Source: Owenia fusiformis (Eukaryota; Annelida; Polychaeta; Sabellida; Oweniidae). From it: a stretch of 64,000 nucleotides of DNA. Below, piece after piece: positions 15,901 to 25,600 of the stretch (its first letter is position 1; each line of letters starts with the position of its first letter). Made by a program: the position numbers and the translations under genes. Location: the NCBI GenBank assembly GCA_903813345.2, contig CAIIXF020000012.1, positions 35,044,572-35,108,571 of the forward strand, read 5' to 3'. The notes beneath the pieces were generated by a model, which had not been told where the DNA came from, did no database searches, and saw only the letters and a program-made list of their open reading frames with translations.

Positions 15901-17174
15901 TGAGACCAGACACTGACTGATGTAACCTCGCCTGGAATATGCAGGATATTATATAAACATGAATGATGCATCCCAGATTCGGACACTGTCAGGTATAACT
16001 ATAGCTAGGTGATGAGACCAGACACTGACTGATGTAACCTCGCCTGGAATATTCAGGATATTATATAAACATGAATGATGTATCCCACATTCGGACACTG
16101 TCAGGTATGACTATAGCTAGGTGATGAGACCAGACACTGACTGATGTAACCTCGCCTGGAATATTCAGGGTAATACGGATTATACACCCTGAAGTGGCAA
16201 CCGGAAGTTCACTTTTTGATCACGTGTCAAAAAATGTTCTCTTTGGATTATGATTAATTCTCAAAATTCCGACCCCTGGTAACTGAGAAACAAATTGATA
16301 AGAAGAGCTGATGACACGCTTCTCAATTGGGGATGGAGGAGTACAACTTTTTCATTTTAATCAAAGTAACTATTGACCCATAAATTATTTATATAAATAT
16401 TTGAACATTTACTGTTTTGCCAGGTTTGAGACGTCATGTTCAGAATATGGACCGTGCAGTCTTCAACGCCTTCGTTTATGGCGTCATAGCGAACAGTGCT
16501 CAATAAGCGATAGGAGTAGACGGGTTCGGGACGAGCTACGTATTCATCAAGTGGTGTCGTGTCTTCCCACTAGAAAAGAAACAAACATAAGCAAGCATCA
16601 TAACATTATTTTCTGAAAATTCCAAAGCTTCAAAATTGAAAAACTGTTTACACCTTTTTAAATTTTAAAAGGTTATTAATCCCCCTTCTACATGTATGTG
16701 AAATATTTCTCCAGAAAATAAAATTTATATCCATATCTATTGACTTCGAAAATAAAAATATTCATATCAGTGAATCAGAAAAATATTTTAGGGGGTTATT
16801 TAGGATACGAATTACAGCTATATATATAATATCTAATAGCACTAGCAGGAAAGGACATTTTATGAAATGTTAACTCAATGGCAGGGGGCAGAAATGGTAC
16901 ATTATGTTATATTTGCAATGTAAGTATTTCAGTAAGTATTAGGACTACAGAACAAAGGGGAAGAACATATTACCCACCTTCTTTCAACACACAAATGATA
17001 AGCGATTAGTTTCGTTCAGTACATATACTTAGCCAAGTGTATAAAGTGCCCCGGGGTTACTTACACAGAGAGTATTAAACAAACTGAATCCAAAAAGGAA
17101 CTTACTCCCCAATCTGCAATCTGGGACAACGCTAAACTGCAACAGCAGAGAGCAGCTATTATTCGCAACAACAT
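920..17174 (-). CDS. aprA-like: AprA-like / PhoPQ-activated pathogenicity-related family secreted protein (12 exons, 3' end missing)
   Basis: Split gene. Coding exons in order: 17106-17174, 16413-16569, 4726-4840, 4488-4608, 4215-4328, 3723-3908, 3323-3452, 2517-2634, 2143-2230, 1810-1848, 1274-1362, 920-1031. All have AG acceptors and GT donors, and the codon phases join without a break into 446 residues. The first exon is a signal peptide (MLLRIIAALCCCSLALSQ). Family blocks follow: TPLDEYV, LNMTSQTW, SHHLAIVIPD, FIGGG, LKQIPNQP, EDALIAWTW, GGSKRGWITWL, HHYRAYGGWSF, PKVVVQATADEFF, GPKYL. A likely catalytic triad is Ser223 (GGSKRG), Asp315 (ADEFF) and His344 (NAQHAL); this is inferred from the alpha/beta-hydrolase fold. 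The family is PhoPQ-activated pathogenicity-related (bacterial PqaA, Dictyostelium AprA, a secreted proliferation repressor). Function in animals is not established. The usual C-terminal block was not found in 1-919, so the last exon or exons probably lie outside. Two introns carry exon-derived repeat arrays. Confidence 0.88.
1146..1242. mobile_element. Short decayed CACTCCCC-family MITE
   Basis: It starts CACTTCTCTTCATAAGTTTG and ends with a diverged inverted copy (CCGGTCACCAAAATG). It lies in the intron between AprA-like exons 1274-1362 and 920-1031. The right end is weak. Confidence 0.35.
1394..1594. mobile_element. MITE, CACTCCCC family, TA-flanked, intronic
   Basis: The left end is CACTCCCCTCCATAGATTTG and the right end is CCAAACTTATGGAGGGGAGTG, with TA on both sides. 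It sits in the AprA-like intron between exons 1810-1848 and 1274-1362. At 201 bp it has no coding capacity, as expected for a non-autonomous element. Confidence 0.85.
2300..2466. mobile_element. MITE, CACTCCCC family, decayed, intronic
   Basis: The inverted ends CACCTGCTCGATAAAGGCAA and CGCTAAACTAATGGAGGGTG are TA-flanked. It lies between AprA-like exons 2517-2634 and 2143-2230. Confidence 0.65.
2574..3200. repeat. 79-bp minisatellite, 8 units, built from the exon 8 acceptor border
   Basis: TGAACTAC recurs at 2595, 2674, 2753, 2832 and 2911, then as TGGACTAC near 2989, 3069 and 3154, giving a 79-bp period with slight slippage at the far end. On the minus strand each unit is the end of intron 7 (CATCCATAG or CCCTAG), then GTTATCGCAGACG and the first half of exon 8 of the AprA-like gene. 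The unit at 2574-2652 is the functional exon border; the other seven are intronic and have diverged further with distance. Confidence 0.93.
4726..4840 (-). CDS. aprA-like: AprA-like exon 3, the intact end unit of the 112-bp array
   Basis: The exon is 115 nt, begins after TTCCAG and ends at GATGC/GTAAG. It encodes EVTSVSVWSHHLAIVIPDSV, then RIWDASFMFIGGGRQTD, which fits the family block between TSQTW and the IPNQP motif. Its first 87 nt or so plus the preceding 25 nt of intron are the unit that is repeated about 102 times upstream. Only this copy continues into GGGRQTD and a donor site. Confidence 0.85.
4752..16170. repeat. 112-bp minisatellite, about 102 copies, built from an intron/exon border
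   Basis: The period is exactly 112 bp (CTGGAATATG at 4841, then 4953, 5065 and so on to 16155) with very few indels. Read on the minus strand each unit is the 3' end of intron 2 (CATATTCCAG) plus the 5' three quarters of exon 3 of the AprA-like gene. Two subfamilies alternate: one with GCATCCCAGATTCGG like the real exon, one with GTATCCCACATTCGG. A further position reads TATAAC, TATGAC or TACAAC. One unit near 13970 has lost a base, and one near 10735 gained several. The array fills nearly all of the 11.6-kb intron 2. Confidence 0.97.
17106..17174 (-). CDS. aprA-like: AprA-like exon 1, signal peptide
   Basis: The ATG at 17174-17172 opens 23 codons ending at a GTAAGT donor in phase 0, which matches exon 2 (16413-16569, phase 0 start). 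The peptide has a short basic start and a hydrophobic core rich in Leu, Ala and Cys, followed by SQ, a good signal-peptidase context. No other upstream in-frame exon is needed. Confidence 0.75.
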
Positions 17175-18336
17175 CCTTAACGCCTCTCGACCAAGTAGTG
17201 AACCAATGATCAATGGAAGTATGCCTTATCTTAAAAACCGAGGGTCAATAAAACTTAAAGTATAAATATAGACTCGATATTTTCAAGATTGCAGTTGCCG
17301 AAATATGTTATTTTCACACAACTCTCAATATCATTGCAATTGGAAACCTTTTATTTTTTATATACTTTTGAGATCGGCCTTATAACCTATTTAGCTATTA
17401 TATGACCGTGTATTGGGTCTTGGGTAGTTAACAGAAACGACATAAGTTTTAAGATATGGATTGTTTTCTGCTTCATTATTCGTACTTTTGGATATTTATG
17501 GGTAAACAAATGTAGTTGTAAATTGAACATTTGTATTCGTTGAATGTTGTTTATGTTTTATTTGTTACTCTTTGTTTATATGCATTAAACCTTATTTGCA
17601 AGTTTAACGTTTACATTCTAAATGCTTCTTGTAAGTTGCAATTACTGTTGTCGTCAGTGGTGTTGTAATTGTTAGTGTTTTATTCGTTTATATTGTTGCT
17701 AAGTCTGTTAACAAGGATAGTGGACTGAAATATAATGTTGACAATAAGTTAAATCTCCTGCATCAAATATTCGTCATGTTATCAATAAACGGCGAGTAAT
17801 TGTCTGATCAACAATTATCATGAACGGTAAATTCAAAAAATAGTTTGAGACGAGTGGACCTGGAGCACCTTGTAAAGCGTTGGGCTGATCAAGCACTGTG
17901 AAAACGTTCTCACTTCCCGCCGATATTAGAATATTAATTCACTATGAATTATAAACTCCCCTTCATAAGTTCGGCATCAGGAAGTCTTCATTTTATAGCA
18001 TGCAAAGGTCTGTGTGTATTGGACAGCATCTTTTCCATTCAATCGAGGTTGGGCCATGCAGCCGAAGGTAAGCCATACAACCGAATTTTGCCGATTCAAT
18101 CTGACGGAGAATGCCGAGCCTCTCTTTTTGTCCAATTAAAGACGTCCTCTTCACATTCGTTGTGCCCTCTGCCAACTTCGTTTGCAAAGAAAATCTTCGG
18201 TAATATCCGGCTTTTCTTGATGTATCTTCGGTTGCAAGCCAAAAGTCGACACCCCTGTGTATATTCGAATCTTTGTTTTGTTTCTTGTTTACAATAGTAC
18301 GGAAAATTACAAACTAGGTAAATATCCATGTGCAGT
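17175..18336. other. Intergenic, no gene seen
   Basis: This is AT-rich sequence upstream of the AprA-like start codon and should contain its promoter, but no motif stands out. A lone CACTCCCC-family end (ACTCCCCTTCATAAGTTCGG) is at about 17955. Open frames at 17944-18425 overlap on both strands and resemble nothing known. Confidence 0.5.
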
Positions 18337-18501
18337 ATGGCAAATGATTTTATACGGTCATATCTAAAATGTTTAATGTGTAACAAGAAAACCGGTTCAG
18401 AATGCCATTTCCTATTAGAATGCAATAAGTTAAAAGATGTTCGGTCAAGTTACATGGATAAAATAAAAAAAACACTGTCAAAATTTAAAAAACATGAATA
18501 A
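18337..18501 (+). pseudogene. C-terminal remnant of a LINE ORF2
   Basis: The 54-codon frame holds CLMCNKKTGSECHFLLECNK, the C-x2-C-x8-H-x4-C knuckle found at the C-terminus of many non-LTR retrotransposon ORF2 proteins, followed by a basic tail and a stop. No reverse transcriptase lies directly upstream, so it is a 5'-truncated or fragmented copy. Confidence 0.6.
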
Positions 18502-18662
18502 CGTGGAACATAAATTAATGTTTCTATTTAATTCAGAGGGAATAATATTAAATATACTAGCAAAATATATATCTAATATTTTTATCGAGAGAGAAAAAAA
18601 CACGAAATGCATCCAATAAAATCTTGCAATGATCAAGCACCCTTTGATTAGTTAATATACTA

Positions 18663-19258
18663 CAGGGTGTCAAATGGTGTTGTGCCCCCTATCCCCAGCA
18701 TAAACTAAAAGAGTTATACATACTATATACCATTGGAAAATGCATTTAATTGTTCTTAGAGTGTGAAAAGATGAAGATGGATGATAGAAAATAATACATA
18801 ATTTGAACCAACTTTTAAAAGAGAGTTTGACCATCCCAGGCAGCTTAAAACGGCTGCCAGTCAGGCTGGATATCAAGTTAAAAGGGCACCGAAAAGAGCA
18901 GTGTCTTGAGCAGAGATCTCAATACTTTTTGAGGTTCTACAGCTTCAACTTCCATAAGTAGCTCTGTTTTATCCATTAATATGGGCTCAATTTGAACTGA
19001 AGCATTTAAGTCAGAGTTGTTGCTCGGGTATTCAACAATACCAAAAAGGTCTATGCAGGAATTTTTAAAAATCAATAAAAATAGCACTATACTGGTGCAT
19101 TTCAAATGCTTATGAAACTTTGTAGCAATATCCGACCCTGGTCATATAGGGTTCATTTTATCCAGAATTGAATGCTCTTTCTAATGATATATATAATGTA
19201 TGTGTACTTCTCCTAGTTTGTGCTGTGGAAGGGGGGCACAACGCCATTTGACACCCTG
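18663..19258. mobile_element. 596-bp MITE with about 90-bp terminal inverted repeats
   Basis: The left end CAGGGTGTCAAATGGTGTTG is the inverse of the right end CAACGCCATTTGACACCCTG, and the similarity continues inward for about 90 bp. TA flanks both ends, as for Tc1/mariner-type insertions. The interior has only short chance frames. Confidence 0.85.
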
Positions 19259-19380
19259 TATATAGATAATTAGTTAAGCTTTTTCATTTTTTTCTGTTTA
19301 AGCTGTACACTTTGCCCAAATGTGGGATACAAGTATAATAAAGCTCATAATAATAATAATATCTTTCACCATGATTATTA

Positions 19381-19945
19381 TAACCTTTTGGGCATAAATA
19401 CTGTGGTTGTTATTAAAACAATATGTTTTCTTTCAAGTGAAGTTAACATCAACCCAACTCTCTGAAAAATTATGGATAGGGACCCCACCTTGTCACTTTT
19501 TTAAAAATGTCAGACTTATTTTCTAAAATGAGGATCTTTGTTTTCTCAATTCAAAAGTTTCTTCTACACTATATATTAACAACTTCTGAAAAGGGAATGG
19601 AGTACATTAAAAACCACATACACCATATTATTTTCCCATAGGTAAAACTTATGGTGAATTGTTTTCAGCATAATTTTGGTTATCGAAAATTTTCAAAAAT
19701 CTTAAAAACTAGACTTTCAATACCATTCTACTTTTGAAGAAGATTTAGACCCCTTGTTAAATAATCTTTTACTGCAATAAAAATCAGAAAAGAAGATCCT
19801 CTTTCAAGTAAATAGGTCCAACATTTTAAAAAATTGTTGACATAGGGTCCCTATCCATAATTTTTCGAATTGTTTGATTGATATTTTACCATCACTTCAC
19901 TTCATGTTGTTTTAATAAAAACACTGTATTTATGCCCAGAGGGTA
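19381..19945. mobile_element. Foldback element of about 565 bp
   Basis: The left end has TTTTGGGCATAAATAC and ATTATGGATAGGGACCC; the right end has GGGTCCCTATCCATAAT and TATTTATGCCCAGAGGG in inverse orientation. The arms extend over about 100 bp with interruptions. Part of the right arm and interior (19776-19880) recurs at 28890-29005, so this is a dispersed family. Confidence 0.75.
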
Positions 19946-20049
19946 AACATTTCAATTTAATATATACTTTAACTAAAAATATTTTGGAACATATTATCTT
20001 CCATCATGTCATGGCCCACTTTGACCTTTATGAAATTCTAGTAAACTTC

Positions 20050-20237
20050 CAACATGGATTCAGGTCAAAGCACCCATATGTGAAACCCATCTTGTCAATA
20101 CAATAGAAAATACAGCTCGGGCCCTCGATAACAATAAACAAACAGACATGTTAGTATTAGACATTTCTAAAGCGTTTGACACGGTGGCCAACGACCACCT
20201 CTTGCTAAAAACTCGACTACTAAGGAATTTGCAATAA
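20050..20237 (+). pseudogene. LINE reverse transcriptase, N-terminal fragment
   Basis: The frame reads HGFRSKH, ENTARALDNNKQTDMLVLDI and SKAFDTV, the block of CR1/Jockey/L2-type reverse transcriptases carrying the first catalytic Asp. There is a frame change near 20090. The middle of the domain, up to the INDM motif, is deleted at about 20230. Confidence 0.8.
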
Positions 20238-20244
20238 TGATATG

Positions 20245-20528
20245 CAGGGGGGGATCTGAGAACCAACAAGGGGAAGCAAACTTCTGGTCTGAGAAAAAAA
20301 CTTTCGCACTTGCCGTGAAATGTTTTTAAAATTTTGAGGCCCATTTTCTTCAAATTTTGGCTTAGAATTAAAAAATAAGGTCTTAGAAGGCCAATTTACG
20401 ACCAAAAAGGCCTACTTTTGGGGCATTAAGGCCTTTTTTGGCCCAAAACCTTTATTGGGTCCGATTTTTTTTCTTGGCCCATACAAGGGGTGGGGGGCGG
20501 GCCACTGCCCCCTCCCCAGATCCGCCAG
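20245..20528. mobile_element. hAT-like non-autonomous element inserted in the LINE
   Basis: The ends are CAGGGGGGGATCTGAG and, inverted, CTGGCGGATCTGGGGAGG, resembling the CAG...GGCGGATCT termini common in hAT-type MITEs. It is flanked by the repeat TGATATG (20238-20244 and 20529-20535), a 7-bp match where hAT elements make 8. It splits the DMGNN codons of the LINE reverse transcriptase. Confidence 0.65.
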
Positions 20529-21132
20529 TGATATGGGCAATAACCTATCATCCTCAGCTAGTCTTAAACTATTTGCTGACGACAGCATGACAGTCGAAAG
20601 CGAACAAGATGCATTAACACTACAGGATAATCTTAATATACTGGTCTCCTGGGCATCAACATGGCAAATGAAATTCCATCCATCAAAATGCCATGTGCTG
20701 AATATTCACAAAGGTAAATCCCCTATCATCCACAATAAGACCATGCTAGGGGAAAACATTAAGACGGGAACAAACGTCCTATACCTACATGGACTACAAA
20801 TATTCAAACTATTGTATCAAAAGCCAATAAGTGCTTGGATTCCTCAGGCGCAACCTTCATCAATGCCCTGAAAACGTGAAGGCCCTGGCCTATAAGTCAC
20901 TAGTCTGGCCTAATTTAGAGCATGCCAGTTCGGCATGGGATCTTTACGGACAAAAAAACATTGATATGTTGGAAAAGGTACAGAGAAGAGCAGCTATATT
21001 TGTAACCAAATGTCACTCAAGGGAACCAGGCTGCGTCACCAAAGCTCTTCAAGACCTACAGTTGGAGTCACCGAAGGAGCGTAGAGTTTTTCTTTTTTTA
21101 CTAACTCATTATTACACGTCCGTGTCTTAATG
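20529..21132 (+). pseudogene. LINE reverse transcriptase, C-terminal fragment
   Basis: The frame resumes as DMGNNLSSSASLKLFADDS with the FADD form of the catalytic box, then STWQMKFHPSKCHVL. After a frameshift near 20830 it continues with NLEHASSAWDLY and LEKVQRRAAIFV, typical of the ORF2 C-terminal half. Frameshifts and the hAT-like insertion show it is dead. Confidence 0.85.
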
Positions 21133-22619
21133 TAAATGGTCCCCGTGCACAGCAACAAGCCTGCACTACTGGTAAAGAGGGGCGATGTCAACGCGGTAGC
21201 CTGACAGTCGCTCCAGGGTATTTCAACATAAAGGGAACTCCTATAGGGGGGAACATGGGCCAACCAGGAAGTTTCCTTACAATTCTAAATGAGTTGTAAA
21301 CCATAGACCTATTTTTAAATGTTAATGTTTTAAATTTAATTTATATTCTATTCAAATTCTATTACTGTTAAACTATATATCTACTTTAATAAATTAGCCT
21401 TTTGCAGATAATTGACATAGACTTAGACAGGGCCATAATTCAAAAACACATCATTACCAAGCAGCCAATGTAGTTTTATTTCTCCGGCAACGTTGACCAT
21501 TCATTCCATACAGGAGAGAGGTGGAAGGGTTGATTTAAAATCATTGGATAGGGGACGGCGTTCACCCCTGAAAAAATGACATCTGAGCGATCTATAATGA
21601 CCTAGGCCATCCCTACATCCACCGTTGCATAATGAACAAACTCTAGTTCCCTTTCCCCATCTCTCTAAATTATAAACAAAGTATTGGAGAAAAAAATCAT
21701 CCTTGGTAAAAAGAACATGATAATTGATCGAAGAAATATTCATTTCTATGTAATAATATATTTTTGGAAAAACGTCAATCTTCTATATATTTTCTTATAC
21801 TTATAACGTATAGCTAGCTAAACGCAAAAACATAAGTTATATGTTTCCAGGTATGAGCGAAGTCTCTCGACCATCAATAACTCAAGAGCTCACATATTTG
21901 AATATGTACGACCATTCCTTAGTAAGTTAAGAGAGCATGCTTCAATAAACACTATTAGATAAATGATGTTAAGAACTTTGAAATATGTTTATAATTGTAA
22001 CATGTAAAAATTGAAATATGTACTGTGGTTAAACACCTTGTAATTGACTAGATGCGAGGAGAAATAATATTGATCTACAAAAATATAGTCAACGTGATAT
22101 CATATTTAGAGTCTACATGTTCTATATATGAACGTTTAACTTTTGAAAATGTGGCTTCTAGGTCGGGTAGACCTCATGTTTTAAATAAAAAAATTAAAAT
22201 ATGTATATTTTCTTGTGCTGGGCAGGTAATATGTTGTTTTACTGGACATAACTTTATTTGGATAATTATCAGACGGATACAAGTAACGGCTAGCATTGAT
22301 CCACTTTAACTGATGAATATGTGTTTCAGGGAACTTTCTATAGCTGTCATGTTGTCTGACCCAAATTAGCCATATGGTGTGAAACTGGTAATTACTTACT
22401 AGCGTCTGGGCTCACTTAAGATCTGGCAGTTGTACGTATGAAAGCATACCTCATTATTCAATATTAGTTTCAATAACATTATGTCTGTTTCATAATTAAA
22501 TGTAGCATGGTGTTATTAATTATATTTTCACTAACATATACTTCTAACAATGTTAAAATAGTATACATCTGGTGTACAAATGTATGGATATGTTTAGTGT
22601 TATACACTTTTTCCTCAAG
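21133..22619. other. Intergenic, nothing recognised
   Basis: AT-rich sequence after the LINE remnant and before the protease start codon. The protease promoter is expected near the end of it, but no clear core element is visible. Frames are short and on both strands. Confidence 0.5.
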
Positions 22620-25600
22620 ATGCATATTGGAAGTTTAACGATGTCGATCTGCGTGCTTCTCATGGTAATCTGTATTGCTGATGGAGGTCTACGTTTAAAT
22701 TTTCATGGTAGGTATAAAACAAATTGATCAAAGCGACAGGATATCTCATTTTTTCTCTCGATTTGTTATGCGGATTGACCTACATTATTCGAGTTTATGC
22801 ACTAAATAGATCCAAACTAAAGCTAACATTCACCTTTAAGAACATGGGAGTCGTAATAGGCGGGTGTAGCATAAAATAGTAGGTCATTCCGGTAGCCGAC
22901 AAGCGTTAGTACCATTCGCGAATTCAAGCTAAGTCACAAGGGAAGGGGGGGGGGGGGGGTAGTCTTTAAGACACCCCTCTGCGTCTTTTTAATTGTCTGA
23001 CTTCAGAAAAGTATTGCATTCTTTAAAAAGTAGGTCAACAGGGGCAAAATCGGATTTTGAAGATAGAATATCAAATTTTCTTTCAAAATGATTTATTGTC
23101 GCCAAAAATGCTACGATTCTTTAGAGAATAATCTGTTGTCTTTCAAAATAAAACTAAAATTATGGTAAAAGCTTCTATAAATGAACAATTGCCTCTCAAA
23201 GATAGCAGGTATCGAAAAATCCGATTGAAACCAATGTAACACTGAATAATCAACAATTTCAAGTTCAACATTTTTTGTTTTTAGCATTTATATTTGAGCT
23301 AGCCATAGGAAAACCGGTCTACAGAGCCCAAATTGTGCCCAAGATTAAGAGGGAAGTGTGCTAAATTCAAATCCGACATTTTGGTCTATATATGCAAGGG
23401 AAAATTGTTAAAACATAAGTCATGGCTCATTTGAAAGGTCTCTTTGTGCTTTTTAGATAAACAAAAAATAAGAATATTGAAAAAATCTGTGATAAGACCC
23501 TTTTTCCTGTGGCCTGGCTCGTTTCAAGATGTATAAAACATCTGGTATTATTTTAATATAATTTTGGTCCACGAACATCATATCAGTGAAATTAATAAAA
23601 TATATCTGAAATTTTGAAAAAACTACCGTCATAATTCTGTTACCACAGTGTGCATAAATATTCAGGAATATGCAAAAATTCAAAGGTATTCATCAAGTAG
23701 TTTTAAAAAAGAACGTTTTTCTATCAAATTCGTGAAGATAATGAGATTCGCGAATACTGTTTTTTTACCTTTAGAAAGTCATAACATAGTCATCAATTAA
23801 TGGCTCGATTTTCATGAAATAAAGCATATTTGAAAGAAAATTCAATATGCTAAATGATTATCTATCAAATCACCGTTCTCCAACTAGTTACGTTGACGGA
23901 ACGTCAATGTAACAAAATGGATGAACTTCCAAGTTACGAGTTTTTTGTTTTGGCACAACGATTTTTCTTTTTTCCTTATTTCATGCGTTGTAGGCAGAAT
24001 CCCCACGACATTTTTTCACAGAAACGTTTATCAGTATCATATGTTTTAGAAAATGTACATTTTTGCGAAAAATAGCTCAGAAGACAACATAATCGTCGAT
24101 TTAGTTCTTCACTTTAGTTACATTAACGATATGTTAAAAGTGCAGATCTTTTTTTCGAAAAAACCGTTTATGTAACTTGAGTGAGGAATTTAATCGACGA
24201 TTCTGTTGTCTTCTGAAGTATTTGTTCGCAAATATAAACATTCTCTTCAAGACTAACATATATATTTATTATCTACAAAGAAACCCCCCTGGATTAAGAT
24301 TATTTCAGCTAATTATATTCCTATTGAAACGTGGTCACATCTTAAAAATCTATAAGTTCTAGAAGCTTTGAACTGAATTTACACTTCTTAATGCTGAAAT
24401 TGATAGCTTATACACACATTTTAAGAAAATAGGTATGTCAAAGAAGGTGCTAAGCCAAATATTGACCTGATAGGTCAGAAAAAATTTCTTGTTGCCCCTT
24501 TAAACATATGATACCGATACACGCTTGTGATAACAATGCCGTGGGAATTCTGCCTAGTGTTATACGTACGTTTAAATCGAGAAAGCAAAAAACTCGGATC
24601 CAGGAAGTCCATCTATTTTGTTACATTGACGTTCCGGCAAAAAGTGTCTTATATTTGTGGCTCAAGCTAAAAAATAAAGGAGACACAGAATAATTTGCAA
24701 AAGAAGAACTGTTGAAAAGATCGAGAGGGAAGGGGGTGGGGGTGAAGGGGGTTTTGAAATTCCTTAGATTTTGAAAAAAGTCCTCATCTTTAAAGCATAA
24801 TGTTTTGAATATTAAGTTGTAAAGTATAGAAGTATTAATTTCTAAACTAGAAATGGCGACTATAAAAGGATTGGTCGGCCATTTCTTACTCGAGAGAAAT
24901 ACCCTATCCCAGAAAGAACAATGGCCAGCCTATAAGATTTGAACTTATAATCCAACGGTAGGTATTGGAGTTATCGCACGGACAGAAAAACGGACGACCA
25001 GGTGATCGGAGAAAGGGTCGATGGCAAATACACAAAGTCGGCTTTCATAAAAGCCGGCCTTTTGCAGTCCAACCGGCATGTATGACTACTTTTTATTAGA
25101 TGGCATTACATCTATTTAGTACATTAATCGACTGATCAGGTAGAAAAGGGGAGAGGTTCAGCGGTAAGTCGGAGACAGTTTACAGATTTGTTTGCTACGT
25201 TTTGACACAGGCCAGAGAGTCAAAAATTAACTATTGGATAAAATTGGAAATTAAATCCTCTATATTTCACATCAGTGTTTTTTTTCGAAAATTATGAAAA
25301 TATCTAAAACCTCTACATAATTCATTTTTTGTAGAATTTTATTTTATGCCATTATTAAAATTTTACAATACATTCTAATTTTAAATATCGATGGAGACGA
25401 TCACGTTGATCAATATAGAACAGATTATGCATCGTAGTTCTATTTACGAGACATGGAGCACTCATTTTTCAAAACTTCTGTTTGGACCTCCAGTCAGTTT
25501 AACTAGTTCAACATATTTTAATACATGACCGGGAACACAAGGAAATGGTCAGAATGACCATAAACTTGATGAAATAACCTTTTCAGCCCTCTGAAAATGT

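Noticed and set aside
4752-16170. The 112-bp array as a centromeric or subtelomeric satellite
   Set aside because: Each unit matches the border of intron 2 and exon 3 of the gene it sits in, so a local origin explains it.
17944-18425. Overlapping frames on both strands (117 and 109 residues)
   Set aside because: They contain a MITE end, show no family motifs and overlap each other antisense; probably chance.
20060-20405. Minus-strand frames over the LINE/hAT-like region
   Set aside because: They are antisense to the reverse transcriptase fragment and the insertion.
22944-22961. Long G-run as a functional quadruplex or regulatory site
   Set aside because: A homopolymer run alone, in protease intron 1, gives no evidence of function; similar G or C runs at about 35260, 42831 and 43445 look like simple slippage.
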